Below are positions 1 through 7,286 of a stretch of 64,000 nucleotides of DNA, piece by piece. The stretch lies in the NCBI GenBank assembly GCA_900114885.1, contig FOUN01000011.1, positions 62,001 to 126,000 of the forward strand, in the 5' to 3' direction. Every line of letters starts with the position of its first letter. Within the stretch, counting starts at the first letter, position 1. A program made the translations under genes and the position numbers. This DNA comes from Psychrobacillus psychrodurans. GTDB taxonomy: Bacteria; Bacillota; Bacilli; Bacillales_A; Planococcaceae. The notes under the pieces were generated by a model that searched no databases, was not told where the DNA came from, and saw only the letters and a program-made list of their open reading frames with translations.

Positions 1-32
1 CGCTGCATTGTAAAAAGTTTGTGTAAATTCAT
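1..32 (-). CDS. Start of a truncated gene, possibly dUTP diphosphatase
   Basis: Only the first ten codons are inside the window, reading MNLHKLFTMQ on the minus strand. A GGAGG (38-42) lies five bases before the ATG at 30-32; a second in-frame ATG at 33-35 is too close to it to be the likelier start. The N-terminus resembles that of the all-alpha dUTPase (DUTPase_2/MazG-like) family of Bacillales, which typically begins MNLxKLFxMQ and converts dUTP to dUMP. That comparison is from memory of the family and rests on ten residues. It is divergent from ysdB. Confidence 0.4.
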   Translation of the reverse strand, partial: MNLHKLFTMQ

Positions 33-60
33 CATTTCCTCCAAATATTTTAATTTATTT

Positions 61-87
61 TGAAACCAAACTACCTCTTCTATCGTA
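61..87 (+). promoter_or_regulatory. SigW-type promoter of ysdB
   Basis: TGAAAC at 61-66 and CGTA at 84-87 are separated by 17 bp, which matches the published SigW consensus TGAAAC-N16/17-CGTA. The start of transcription would fall about 30 bp upstream of the chosen ysdB start codon. In B. subtilis ysdB belongs to the SigW regulon, so the match fits the gene. The same motif occurs ahead of hflK and sppA in this window. Confidence 0.75.
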
Positions 88-125
88 TAGCAAGTACAAT
101 GTATTTTACAAGGAGGACATTTGAG

Positions 126-512
126 ATGTTCCATTTACTAAGACTGCTTATTTTGATACTTATCATATATGTTTTTTATAAAATTCTTCGCTACTTATTT
201 GATCCTAAGCGTAAACTGGATGAGGCATATGAAAAAGAACAGTATTATTATTATGATGAGGTAAAAAATGTTCGTAAAAACTTCTTTATCACGTATAAAG
301 GGATCCTATTTGAGGGAGAAAAATATTTAGGTACTACCGACCAAGCCTTCGAAGTCGTTTCTATCTTTATTTGGACAAAAGATCCAGCTAAATTACAGGG
401 CTTTACAAAAGAAGACTTACGTTTCTTACAAAATGAAATTAAAATGAATTACCCAAATGCCAAAATAAACTGGAAAAGCCCTATTGAGCAATTAATGCGG
501 GATGACCAGTGA
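126..512 (+). CDS. ysdB: YsdB-like SigW-pathway protein
   Basis: A 128-residue protein with one hydrophobic N-terminal helix (about residues 3-24) followed by a charged, Tyr-rich cytoplasmic-looking domain. Length and organization match B. subtilis YsdB (about 130 aa), named a sigma-W pathway protein with no known activity. The ATG at 126 is chosen because AAGGAGG lies just upstream. A longer reading from the TTG at 60 would place the promoter inside the gene. It sits divergent from and downstream of the infC-rpmI-rplT-ysdA cluster, as in Bacillus, and ends in a strong terminator. Its function is unknown; membrane attachment is inferred from the helix. Confidence 0.85.
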   Translation: MFHLLRLLILILIIYVFYKILRYLFDPKRKLDEAYEKEQYYYYDEVKNVRKNFFITYKGILFEGEKYLGTTDQAFEVVSIFIWTKDPAKLQGFTKEDLRFLQNEIKMNYPNAKINWKSPIEQLMRDDQ

Positions 513-522
513 AAATAAAAAA

Positions 523-554
523 CGGTTAGCCGAGAGTTTTCGGCTAACCTTTTT
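523..554 (+). terminator. Intrinsic terminator after ysdB
   Basis: GGTTAGCCGA (524-533) and TCGGCTAACC (540-549) form a perfect 10-bp stem followed by a T run. It starts 11 bp after the ysdB stop codon. Confidence 0.9.
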
Positions 555-1159
555 GTGATTGATCGATAAAAAATATCAAATATTTAACTATAGGAAACAC
601 CCTACATGAATGTTGAACTTTCCGCATGCTTCGCTTGTAACCTTCAAGGATGGATCGCGATCGCTATCTTTCGTCCCTTCACCCCTTTTGAAGTCTCATT
701 CTTTGCGCTCTTACGGCTCGTAATGCGCACATCCTAGGGACCACTGTGATGTAGAATTTTCTTTTTACAGATCATCCATCGGATAATTGAAGTATTGATG
801 GATATATTTTTCGTTCCGCAAGTAAATAAGCTTCTTAAGCAAGTAAACTAACAATCTGCACAAGTAATCTCTGAAGGATGACAAGTAAGTAAAATTCAAG
901 AGCAAGTAAATGGTTTTGTATATGTAATTTCTCTCTCTTAATTATACTAGTCAATAGCGACTCTTGTAGATACAGGTAGATATAATCGGATGACCTAGGC
1001 AAGCCAGTACAAGTATGGATTAGTATCATTTTGTTTATTATTTTGGCTATTGTTAAAGGCTATGTTTCACTTAAAATAACGGAGCAGTTTAGTGTAATAA
1101 GGGTTCTATTTAATCCACAAAATTAAAGCTAAGATAAAAATTTTTTTTGGGGGGATAAA
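555..1159. other. Gene-free stretch between ysdB and the DUF3953 gene
   Basis: No credible gene is visible on either strand. Positions 600-760 are less AT-rich than their surroundings and look like decayed repeat or coding DNA that I cannot assign. Positions 819-909 hold the 21-bp-period array listed separately. The reading frame across the array on the minus strand (835-1029) has no ribosome-binding site, and its apparent Leu-Leu heptads simply follow from the DNA period. Confidence 0.6.
819..909. repeat. Five CAAGTAA heptamers at exact 21-bp spacing
   Basis: CAAGTAA begins at 819, 840, 861, 882 and 903. The four intervals are all exactly 21 bp, and the 14-bp stretches between the heptamers are unrelated to each other. 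Two turns of B-DNA is about 21 bp, so all copies would face the same side of the helix. On the minus strand the heptamer reads TTACTTG. No flanking gene explains the array. The position just before the first copy and just after the last do not match. Confidence 0.9.
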
Positions 1160-1162
1160 TTG

Positions 1163-1396
1163 ATGAAAAAAACTAGAATTGTATTTGCAATAATTGCTTT
1201 TTCTTTATCTTGTTATAGTCTGATAAGTAGAGATTTTGATTTAATGCCGATTGTAATGATGTGCTTAGGGGCATTTATGTTAGCGTCAGGATTATACGAA
1301 CTTCAAAAAGACCGGAAAAGATTTGAAGGATATTTATTCATTATTGTCTCTTTATTTCTTTTCACTATTACCATAACGGGTTTGTTATTGAACTAA
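1163..1396 (+). CDS. Small membrane protein, DUF3953 (YczI-like)
   Basis: A 77-residue protein with three predicted membrane helices (about 6-22, 28-45 and 57-76) and a short charged cytoplasmic-looking loop (ELQKDRKRFEG) between the second and third. The pattern and length match the DUF3953/YczI family of Bacillales, which has no assigned function. A G-rich ribosome-binding site (1149-1154) precedes ATG at 1163; a TTG immediately upstream is the alternative start. The gene stands alone in a repeat-rich region, with no evident operon partner. Assignment is from recall of the family, so moderately sure. Confidence 0.7.
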   Translation: MKKTRIVFAIIAFSLSCYSLISRDFDLMPIVMMCLGAFMLASGLYELQKDRKRFEGYLFIIVSLFLFTITITGLLLN

Positions 1397-1800
1397 AGAA
1401 GCAGGTTAGCCAAATAAGCGGGTAGCATACATCACTAAAAATGCATTTTGAAAGAGGGATATTATGAACTACTACCAAATTGTAAAAGAAGTAGTGATAC
1501 ATGAGGTCTTGAATCAAAATGCTTTCGAGGAGTAGAGTACCTTCGTTTAATATTTGTTATCCAAGTGTCTTAAAAATATGGAACAAAATTTATAATAGTA
1601 AATTTCCAAATTCAAAAAAACGATATTAATCAAAAACAATATTATTAAACTCCCATGAAAATTTAAAAATGCAACAAATCTATAAAATGTACAAAAGGGA
1701 CTCAGAAATTGCTTTTTTAAAAAAGCTGATCCTTCAGAATGATTATATTAAGCTGAAAGTTAAATCAAGAACCAACTCCATACTTGTTAGGATAAAGGCA

Positions 1801-2016
1801 AGGCTGGTGCAATAACCAGAGTAGGATTATCTCCCATGAGTGCTTCCCCTAAGGGAGCGACAGTCTGTGATGCACCGTGGTCGCTGGAGTCAGACTAACA
1901 GATGGGCTCTTTGGCACCATAGTTCATCGACCTTCCTCTCCCAGCCGTAGAATCCTATACCCACGTTTTTACATTTTCATTCTCTGTGGTGTAGCGCTGA
2001 TTTTGCGCTACATGGA
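1801..2016. other. Structured non-coding block of unknown nature
   Basis: This block is more GC-rich than its flanks, has no open frame on either strand, and is dense in complementary segments. TAGGATT (1822-1828) pairs with AATCCTA (1951-1957). TGGTGC (1805-1810) pairs with GCACCA (1914-1919). AGCGAC (1856-1861) pairs with GTCGCT (1880-1885). AGTCTG (1862-1867) pairs with CAGACT (1891-1896), interleaved with the previous stem. TGTAGCGC and GCGCTACA near 1990-2013 form an 8-bp hairpin. It could be a relic of a mobile element with a structured non-coding RNA, such as an IS110-type end, or a free-standing RNA. I see no transposase nearby. Confidence 0.45.
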
Positions 2017-2152
2017 TGGCTAACGAGTGCTTTACATCAAGAAGAGGTAAAGCCTTATTTCTTTGTATTTGCCTTTATCTTTATTTTTAAACATGATTCA
2101 ATACAATTTTTAGCATCTGCTAAATCTCAAAGTTAATATCTACTCACTTAGT

Positions 2153-2340
2153 GATTACAGTGAAACACGGCAAATCCAGCGGAGAACAACAGAATGTTGG
2201 TCACGAAGGCAATGCCAAAACATGCTGAAGTTGTTCGAAGCCTTCGTTCCTTTGCAACACTCTATGGGATTATTTCTGGTTTTAGAATCCTCGCCTTGGA
2301 AAGCGACCGCGTTAACCGAAATCATGTCATTACTCAAAGC
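2153..2340 (+). repeat. Decayed copy of composite repeat family A
   Basis: The start resembles the TGATTGTAGTGAAA...CGACTCCAGCGG start of the arms at 6622 and 29790, and the end (GGAAAGCGACCGC..AACCGAAATCA) resembles their GGAAAGCGTCCGC..AACGGAAATCA end. The middle has diverged and shares a 17-base identity with the copy at 12391-12407. Confidence 0.6.
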
Positions 2341-2444
2341 ACACTCTTTGTCTTCAACGAGGCATCACTACTAGTATCTTGTGCCAATTTTCACAAAACA
2401 CAGGCACTTCCCCCGGAAATCAGAGCATACAAAAAAAGACACCC

Positions 2445-2729
2445 CTATGCAATGATAGAGCTGTCTGTTGTTAATATGTAGAATATTAAGAAAGCATATA
2501 AGATCATTAACATTAAAAATCCAACACGAAAGTTCGTATGCTTTGTTTTATGGCGAAACATTTGCATTCCAATATATGCCCCAATTCCTCCACCTAATAG
2601 CGCGAATGTCCAAAGTGTTCTTTCCGAAATACGTTGCCCCTGTTTTCTTGCTTGTGATTTGTCGTATCCCATTACAAAAAAAGCGATAATCGACATGATA
2701 AATATGAAAATAAGAATAACGTTTGTCAT
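2445..2729 (-). CDS. ysdA: YsdA-like membrane protein, DUF1294
   Basis: A 94-residue protein with an N-terminal helix (about 2-20), a central basic segment (DKSQARKQGQRISERTL) and further hydrophobic helices. The KxxAxxxxxRIxExTL motif with a following Gly-rich segment is the DUF1294 signature, also found in B. subtilis YsdA (89 aa). The ATG at 2729 lies 10 bases after AAGGAG; the overlapping ATG four bases earlier opens another frame. It lies downstream of rplT as in Bacillus but behind a terminator, so it depends on read-through or its own promoter. Its function is unknown. Confidence 0.88.
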   Translation of the reverse strand: MTNVILIFIFIMSIIAFFVMGYDKSQARKQGQRISERTLWTFALLGGGIGAYIGMQMFRHKTKHTNFRVGFLMLMILYAFLIFYILTTDSSIIA

Positions 2730-2750
2730 ACATATTAGGCTCCTTGTACA

Positions 2751-2784
2751 AAAAAAGCTGATAGAATCTCTATCAGCTTTTTTA
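2751..2784 (-). terminator. Terminator of the infC-rpmI-rplT operon
   Basis: A hairpin AAAAAAGCTGATAGA / TATCAGCTTTTTT with a short loop lies 8 bp after the rplT stop. It has T runs on both sides and could act in both directions. Confidence 0.88.
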
Positions 2785-2791
2785 TCTTAAA

Positions 2792-3151
2792 TTATTTTGC
2801 GATTGCTTTTTTTGCTGCATCTGCAAGTTGTGTAAATGCTTGAGAATCTGTTACTGCAAGATCCGCTAACATTTTACGGTTAACTTCGATTTCAGCTAAT
2901 TTTAATCCGTGCATTAAACGGCTATAAGAAAGTCCGTTCATACGTGCTGCCGCATTGATACGTGTAATCCATAGTCTACGGAAATCACGTTTTTTGTTGC
3001 GACGGTCACGGTATGCATACATGAATGATTTCATTACTTGTTGGTTAGCAACTTTGTATAATGTATGTTTAGAACCGTAATAACCTTTAGCTAATTTTAA
3101 TACTTTTTTACGACGACGTTTAGTTACTGGTGTGCTTTTTACGCGTGGCAT
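2792..3151 (-). CDS. rplT: Ribosomal protein bL20
   Basis: A 119-residue, highly basic protein that starts [20 protein letters not shown], the bL20 N-terminus. It binds 23S rRNA early in assembly of the large subunit, and in Bacillus it represses its own operon by binding the infC leader. The central segment ([20 protein letters not shown]) is the conserved globular-domain entry. It is the last gene of infC-rpmI-rplT, 46 bp after rpmI, and ends at a terminator. Length equals the family norm. Confidence 0.99.
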   Translation of the reverse strand: MPRVKSTPVTKRRRKKVLKLAKGYYGSKHTLYKVANQQVMKSFMYAYRDRRNKKRDFRRLWITRINAAARMNGLSYSRLMHGLKLAEIEVNRKMLADLAVTDSQAFTQLADAAKKAIAK

Positions 3152-3197
3152 GATTCATTACCTCCTGCTATTCTTTCGAATGATTGAATTTCTGTTA

Positions 3198-3398
3198 TTA
3201 TTTCATGTAAGTTAATAAAGTTTTGATACGTTTGTAATCGCCTGAAGATGCTACTTTAGTTTTACGTAGTTTACGTTTTGCTTTAGTAGATTTGTTAGCG
3301 AATAAGTGGCTTCCAAAAGCACGGTCATGTTTTAATTTTCCAGTCCCGGTTTTTTTGAAACGCTTTGCAGCTCCACGGTGAGTTTTCATTTTCGGCAT
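3198..3398 (-). CDS. rpmI: Ribosomal protein bL35
   Basis: A 66-residue, Lys/Arg-rich protein beginning [20 protein letters not shown], diagnostic of bL35, a component of the large ribosomal subunit. AGGAGG lies just before the ATG. It is 30 bp downstream of infC and 46 bp upstream of rplT, the standard order of this three-gene operon across Bacteria. Expression is expected to follow the L20-controlled attenuator ahead of infC. Confidence 0.99.
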   Translation of the reverse strand: MPKMKTHRGAAKRFKKTGTGKLKHDRAFGSHLFANKSTKAKRKLRKTKVASSGDYKRIKTLLTYMK

Positions 3399-3428
3399 GT
3401 CGAATTCCTCCTAAACAATTGTACTCTA

Positions 3429-3950
3429 TTACTGTTTTTCGTTCTTTGGTGCAAGCACTAAGAACATACTACGGCCATCCATTTTCGGTTTTGACTCGAT
3501 AGTGGATACTTCCGTACAAGCTTCTGCAAATCTATCTAAAACTCGTTGTCCGATCTCTTTATGAGTGATGGCACGACCTTTAAAGCGAATAGATGCTTTC
3601 ACTTTATCTCCTTTTTCAAGGAACTTGATCGCGTTTTTCAATTTCGTTTGGAAATCATGCTCATCGATTGTTGGGCTCAAACGAACCTCTTTCATCACGA
3701 TGATTTTTTGATTTTTACGAACTTCACGATCTTTCTTTTGCTGCTCAAATTTGAATTTACCATAGTCCATGATACGAGCGACTGGTGGCTTGGCTTGAGG
3801 AGCCACAAGGACAAGATCCAAATTTACACGACCTGCTATTTCAAGTGCTTCGTTACGTGTTTTTAATCCTAATTGATCACCATTCTGATCAATAACTCGT
3901 AGTTCGCGAGCTCGAATGCCATCGTTTACATACATGTCTTTGCTAATAAT
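3429..3950 (-). CDS. infC: Translation initiation factor IF-3 (AUU start)
   Basis: A 173-residue protein. The N-domain contains [20 protein letters not shown], and the C-domain contains the conserved stretch around [22 protein letters not shown]-3 binds the 30S subunit, blocks premature 50S joining and proofreads the start codon. I place the start at an ATT (3948-3950) that follows GGAGGTG by 4 bases; a second ATT follows directly. IF-3 genes characteristically begin with AUU so that IF-3 represses its own translation. The 28 further in-frame codons up to an ATG at 4034 lie across the leader and are not family sequence. B. subtilis IF-3 has the same length. Confidence 0.96.
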   Translation of the reverse strand: MISKDMYVNDGIRARELRVIDQNGDQLGLKTRNEALEIAGRVNLDLVLVAPQAKPPVARIMDYGKFKFEQQKKDREVRKNQKIIVMKEVRLSPTIDEHDFQTKLKNAIKFLEKGDKVKASIRFKGRAITHKEIGQRVLDRFAEACTEVSTIESKPKMDGRSMFLVLAPKNEKQ

Positions 3951-4202
3951 GATCCACCTCCAAATAGTGTCGCGAATACATGGTTTGGGCATAAATTCCG
4001 TAGAAACGAATAAGTTACGCCGTTTTAGATCCATAAAAAAAGCGGACAGACATATAATATATGTCTGCCCGCCGATATGAGTACATGTAGTAACTACATG
4101 TTACAGTCGATCTTGTGCTTACCAGTCAACAACACTTGTAGGTGTCAAACAGGTGAGAAGCGGGCAGCCTCTTCTTATACCGCAAACTTGTATTCAATAA
4201 CC
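3951..4202 (-). promoter_or_regulatory. L20-type leader with transcription attenuator (infC operon)
   Basis: The 250-nt untranslated leader runs from the predicted transcription start near 4202 to the infC start. It ends in a strong hairpin (4042-4072, GCGGGCAGACAT / ATGTCTGTCCGC) followed by seven T residues, about 85 nt ahead of the start codon. In B. subtilis L20 binds the equivalent leader and favours the terminator. Position, operon and architecture match that L20 leader. Upstream complementary segments that would form the antiterminator are present around 4080-4170, but I did not fold them formally. Confidence 0.85.
4033..4072 (-). terminator. Attenuator terminator in the infC leader
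   Basis: A stem of about 13 bp with one mismatch (4042-4072) followed, in the direction of transcription, by a run of seven T residues. It lies inside the leader, so it acts as a conditional terminator. Confidence 0.9.
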
Positions 4203-4208
4203 TTATTA

Positions 4209-4237
4209 ACTATATCATGATGAAATAGGTATGTCAA
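4209..4237 (-). promoter_or_regulatory. SigA promoter of the infC operon
   Basis: TTGACA (4232-4237) and TATAGT (4209-4214) are separated by exactly 17 bp. This is the best SigA match I found in the window and fits a ribosomal operon. It begins just after the thrS stop codon. Confidence 0.85.
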
Positions 4238-4245
4238 CACTAAAT

Positions 4246-6174
4246 CTATTGGTGTGCTACTTCTTCTTTCAAACGTTCTAAGAACTCTCCAAAAGGAATG
4301 CTTTCTGATTTTTGTTCTCCGTATTTACGAACGTTGACATTACCTGCTTCTAGCTCTTTATCTCCTAGTACAAGCATGTATGGAACTTTTTGCATTTGTG
4401 CTTCACGAATCTTATAACCTAGTTTTTCTTCACGATCATCCATTTCAACACGGAAACCTGCCGCTACTAATTGCTCTTCTATTTGTTTAGCAAATTCAAA
4501 ATGCACTTCATTGGAAACTGGAATTATTTCAACTTGAACAGGTGCTAACCAAGTTGGGAATGCACCTTTATATTCTTCGATTAAGAATGCTACAAAGCGC
4601 TCCATCGTTGAAACAACCCCGCGATGGATAACAACAGGACGATGCTGCTTGCCATCTTCACCAACATAATTTAAGTCAAAGCGTTCAGGTAACAAGAAGT
4701 CTAGCTGAACAGTCGATAAAGTTTCTTCTTTGCCAATCGCTGTTTTCACTTGAACATCCAATTTTGGTCCGTAAAATGCCGCTTCATCTTCCGCTTCAAA
4801 GTAATCTAAACCAAGCTCGTCCATCGCTTCTTTTAACATGCTTTGTGCCTTTTCCCACATTTCATCGTTATCAAAATATTTTTCTTTGTTTTGAGGATCA
4901 CGATAAGAAAGACGGAAAGAATAGTCTTCTAAGTTAAAGTCTTTATAAACCGAAATGATTAATTCTACAACTTTTTGGAACTCGGATTTGATTTGGTCTG
5001 GACGTACAAATAAATGCGCATCATTTAAAGTCATTCCGCGAACACGTTGTAATCCTGATACTGCACCTGACATTTCATAACGATGCATTGTCCCTAACTC
5101 TGCAATACGTAACGGAAGGTTTCTATAAGAATGCATACCATTTTTGAACACCATCATATGATGTGGACAGTTCATTGGGCGTAGTACCAATGTTTCGTTG
5201 TCCATTTCCATTGGCGGGAACATAGAATCTTGATAGTGATCCCAGTGACCAGAAGTTTCATAAAGCTCTTTCGAACCTAATACTGGTGTATATACATGTT
5301 TGTAACCTAATTTAAGCTCTTTATCTACAATATAACGCTCAATAACACGACGGATTGTCGCTCCATTTGGTAACCAAAGCGGTAAACCTTGACCAACTTT
5401 TTGAGAAGTTGTAAATAAATCTAGCTCTTTCCCAATTTTACGGTGATCACGTTCTCTTGCTTCTTCTAACATATTTAAATGATGAGTAAGCTCTTCTTTT
5501 TTAAAGAATGCAGTACCGTAAATACGTTGAAGCATCTTGTTATCACTATTTCCACGCCAGTATGCACCAGCAATGCTTAATAGCTTGAACTCTTTAAGTT
5601 TCCCAGTAGATGGAACATGAACTCCACGACAAAGGTCAAAGAAATCTCCTTGCTCATAAATAGAAACTTGTTCACCTTCAGGGATTGCTTCTAATAATTC
5701 TACTTTGTATTCATCTTCTTTAAATTTATCAAAAGCAACTTGACGAGAAACATCGTGGCGAATGATTTCTATATTTTCATTAATTATTTTTTTCATTTCT
5801 TTTTCGATTAATGGTAAGTCTTCCGCAGTAATCGGCACTGGTGAGTCAATATCATAATAAAAACCATTTTCAATAACTGGTCCAATACCCAATTTAACAT
5901 CTTTGAAAAGGCGTTTAACTGCTTGCGCAAGTAAATGTGCCGAACTATGGCGCAAGATTTCTAGAGCCTCGTCAGATTCCGGAGTAATAATTGCGATATC
6001 TCCATCCTCAGTGATTGGTGTTTTAAGGTCAATTAATACTCCACTTAGTTTTCCAGCAAGTGCTTTTTTACGTAAGCCAGGACTTATCGATTGGGCAATT
6101 TCTTCTGTAGTTGTAGATACAGGGAATTCCTTTACTGCTCCATCTGGAAATTTCAATTTAATAATTTCTGCCAT
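4246..6174 (-). CDS. thrS: Threonyl-tRNA synthetase
   Basis: A 642-residue class II synthetase that attaches Thr to tRNA-Thr. In order: an N-terminal TGS domain (about 1-63); an editing domain with HSSAHLLAQ (around 77), which hydrolyzes mischarged Ser-tRNA; the catalytic core with the zinc-site segment RPMNCPHHM and class II motif 2 region; and a C-terminal anticodon-binding domain from about 545. The ATG at 6174 follows AAAAGGAGTG; an upstream in-frame extension has no ribosome-binding site. Length equals B. subtilis ThrS (643 aa). A Thr-specific T-box lies upstream but is separated from the gene by about 770 bp of repeats. Confidence 0.99.
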   Translation of the reverse strand: MAEIIKLKFPDGAVKEFPVSTTTEEIAQSISPGLRKKALAGKLSGVLIDLKTPITEDGDIAIITPESDEALEILRHSSAHLLAQAVKRLFKDVKLGIGPVIENGFYYDIDSPVPITAEDLPLIEKEMKKIINENIEIIRHDVSRQVAFDKFKEDEYKVELLEAIPEGEQVSIYEQGDFFDLCRGVHVPSTGKLKEFKLLSIAGAYWRGNSDNKMLQRIYGTAFFKKEELTHHLNMLEEARERDHRKIGKELDLFTTSQKVGQGLPLWLPNGATIRRVIERYIVDKELKLGYKHVYTPVLGSKELYETSGHWDHYQDSMFPPMEMDNETLVLRPMNCPHHMMVFKNGMHSYRNLPLRIAELGTMHRYEMSGAVSGLQRVRGMTLNDAHLFVRPDQIKSEFQKVVELIISVYKDFNLEDYSFRLSYRDPQNKEKYFDNDEMWEKAQSMLKEAMDELGLDYFEAEDEAAFYGPKLDVQVKTAIGKEETLSTVQLDFLLPERFDLNYVGEDGKQHRPVVIHRGVVSTMERFVAFLIEEYKGAFPTWLAPVQVEIIPVSNEVHFEFAKQIEEQLVAAGFRVEMDDREEKLGYKIREAQMQKVPYMLVLGDKELEAGNVNVRKYGEQKSESIPFGEFLERLKEEVAHQ

Positions 6175-6195
6175 TTTGAACACTCCTTTTATAAT

Positions 6196-6224
6196 AAGAA
6201 AAACCGGGCAAAAAGACTCCCGGT
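6196..6224 (-). terminator. Terminator-like hairpin directly ahead of thrS
   Basis: ACCGGG (6219-6224 on the complementary strand) and CCCGGT (6203-6208) form a 6-bp GC-rich stem with a 10-nt loop, followed by five T residues, about 30 nt before the thrS start. The 5' arm could instead pair with a preceding CGGTTC segment, so two exclusive structures are possible. Whether it regulates is unknown. Confidence 0.45.
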
Positions 6225-6242
6225 CCTTTAAGAACCGAAACA

Positions 6243-6815
6243 TATATATGCCGTTGATTTCCGCTCCGGGCGGACGCTTTCCGTGGGCACGGCTTCAATC
6301 TCCTCGTCACTCCGTTCCTGCGGGGCTTTCAGCTCGCGCTATACCCACTGGAGTCGCCGCCCTGCGCTCCAATCAACCATGTCCACTTGAAGTAAAAGAA
6401 TAATTGAAGTCAATAGTACTTACTATTTCATAGTTTATTTGGAAATAAGTAATGTTGAAATGAACTCTAGTACAAAGAAATTTTACTGTCTACATCTATC
6501 ATTGAATAACAGCATTTCTAATTCAACAGCGATCACAGATGATGTTTTCACTAAATAAAATTGGACCAATCTTATCATCTAAGCGATAGGCTTTGCCAAA
6601 TCTTATAATGGAGTACTACACACTAGTTGATTGTAGTGAAATGTGGCGACTCCAGCGGGAATAGCGTTAGGCGAAGACCCCGCAGCACAGCGAGGAGGCT
6701 GAGGCAACGCCCGCGGAAAGCGTCCACATGTAACGGAAATCACAGGATTATTCATTCTAAAAATCTCAAGAACCCAGTGTTCACGGTACATTTTTATATA
6801 CTTTCTTATTCTTTT
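6243..6815. repeat. Composite repeat A between the T-box and thrS
   Basis: A GC-rich arm (about 6247-6384, reverse orientation) and a second arm (about 6622-6815, forward) flank about 230 bp of AT-rich DNA. Shared elements are ATTTCCGCTCC..GGCGGACGCTTTCCG on the left and GCGACTCCAGCGGGA, GACCCCGCAG, GAGGAGGCTG, CGCGGAAAGCGTCC and AACGGAAATCA on the right. The forward arm continues to AGTGTTCACGGTACATTTTTA. Copies of the arms, and in part the spacer, recur at 12050, 18955 and 29690. No reading frame in it looks like a protein. Confidence 0.85.
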
Positions 6816-6817
6816 AG

Positions 6818-6942
6818 AAAAGCACAAGCGCCTATTTTAGCCCCTACAAGCGCTGAAAGCCAAATTGAAAGCATTCTTTTCGCTTTCAACCAAGGGACTG
6901 AAGCGACCTCGAGGGACCGGGCGCTGGAGCTAGACATTTAAA
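6818..6942. repeat. Second repeat type (family B) ending GGCGCTGGAGCTAGACA
   Basis: The segment begins AAAAGCACAAGCGCC and ends GGGCGCTGGAGCTAGACA, so its ends are partly complementary (AGCGCC/GGCGCT). I recognise this start and end from intergenic repeats common in Bacillaceae genomes. It directly abuts the T-box terminator. I see no coding potential. Confidence 0.6.
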
Positions 6943-6949
6943 AAACAAT

Positions 6950-7211
6950 AAAAAAACCCCATCCCTAAAAAGGGACGAGGTTCAAGTCGTGGTTCCACCC
7001 TTCTTCTGTCTATCCAATAGAAATGAAATAGACGAAGCTTTGCATCGGCTAACGGGCCGGTGACCGGTAATTGCTATATTAATTCACAATTACTGCTCGG
7101 AGGTGGTAAATCGATTGCCGATACTTAAGAAGCTTACAGCCATGGCTTCTCTCTCTTCAAAGTCGTACAAACTGATTGTTGTCCTCTTCATTGCATTTAC
7201 TTATTCTTATG
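6950..7211 (-). promoter_or_regulatory. Threonine T-box riboswitch of thrS
   Basis: The T-box core GGGTGGAACCACG is at 6988-7000. It is followed by a terminator (6950-6980: CCTCGTCCCT / AGGGATGGGG, then seven T). Stem I starts near 7190 (GAAGAGGAC) and its 3' side reads CCTC at 7101-7104. The specifier ACC, a Thr codon, lies at 7105-7107 and is followed by A, as expected in the specifier loop. Uncharged tRNA-Thr would stabilize the antiterminator and allow transcription towards thrS. Unusually, the terminator is about 770 bp from the thrS start because repeats lie between. Confidence 0.93.
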
Positions 7212-7217
7212 GAAATG

Positions 7218-7246
7218 ATTATACGTCACTGAAAATCCATTTGCAA
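7218..7246 (-). promoter_or_regulatory. SigA promoter of the thrS T-box leader
   Basis: TTGCAA (7241-7246) and TATAAT (7218-7223) with a 17-bp spacer lie immediately upstream of stem I of the T-box. Transcription would start near 7211. Confidence 0.85.
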
Positions 7247-7286
7247 GTTGAAATTCATTTTTTTCGTGAAAGTTCTCTCTTATCCT

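Larger units (their letters stand above)
1397..2444. other. Gene-poor stretch with decayed sequence
   Basis: About 1 kb without a convincing gene. A 23-codon reading frame at 1464-1535 has a ribosome-binding site but no recognizable product. Position 1710-1727 carries a 16-bp AT-rich palindrome. A structured block (1801-2016) and a decayed copy of the dispersed repeat (2153-2340) are listed separately. The 17 bases at 2194-2210 recur exactly at 12391-12407, inside another repeat copy, so reading frames here (for example 2194-2481) are repeat DNA and not genes. Confidence 0.6.

Noticed and set aside
819-909. A CRISPR array
   Set aside because: The conserved unit is only 7 bp and the intervals 14 bp, with no cas genes in the window.
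835-1029. A 64-codon minus-strand frame across the 21-bp array
   Set aside because: No ribosome-binding site; its Leu-Leu heptads are forced by the DNA period.
1464-1535. A 23-codon frame with a ribosome-binding site
   Set aside because: Too short, no recognizable product, and no conservation evidence available.
2194-2481. A 95-codon plus-strand frame with MLVTKAMPKH at its start
   Set aside because: It lies in a decayed repeat; its first bases recur at 12391 in another repeat copy, and it overlaps ysdA on the other strand.
6627-6941. A 104-codon frame with an Arg/Pro-rich start
   Set aside because: It is translation of repeat families A and B.
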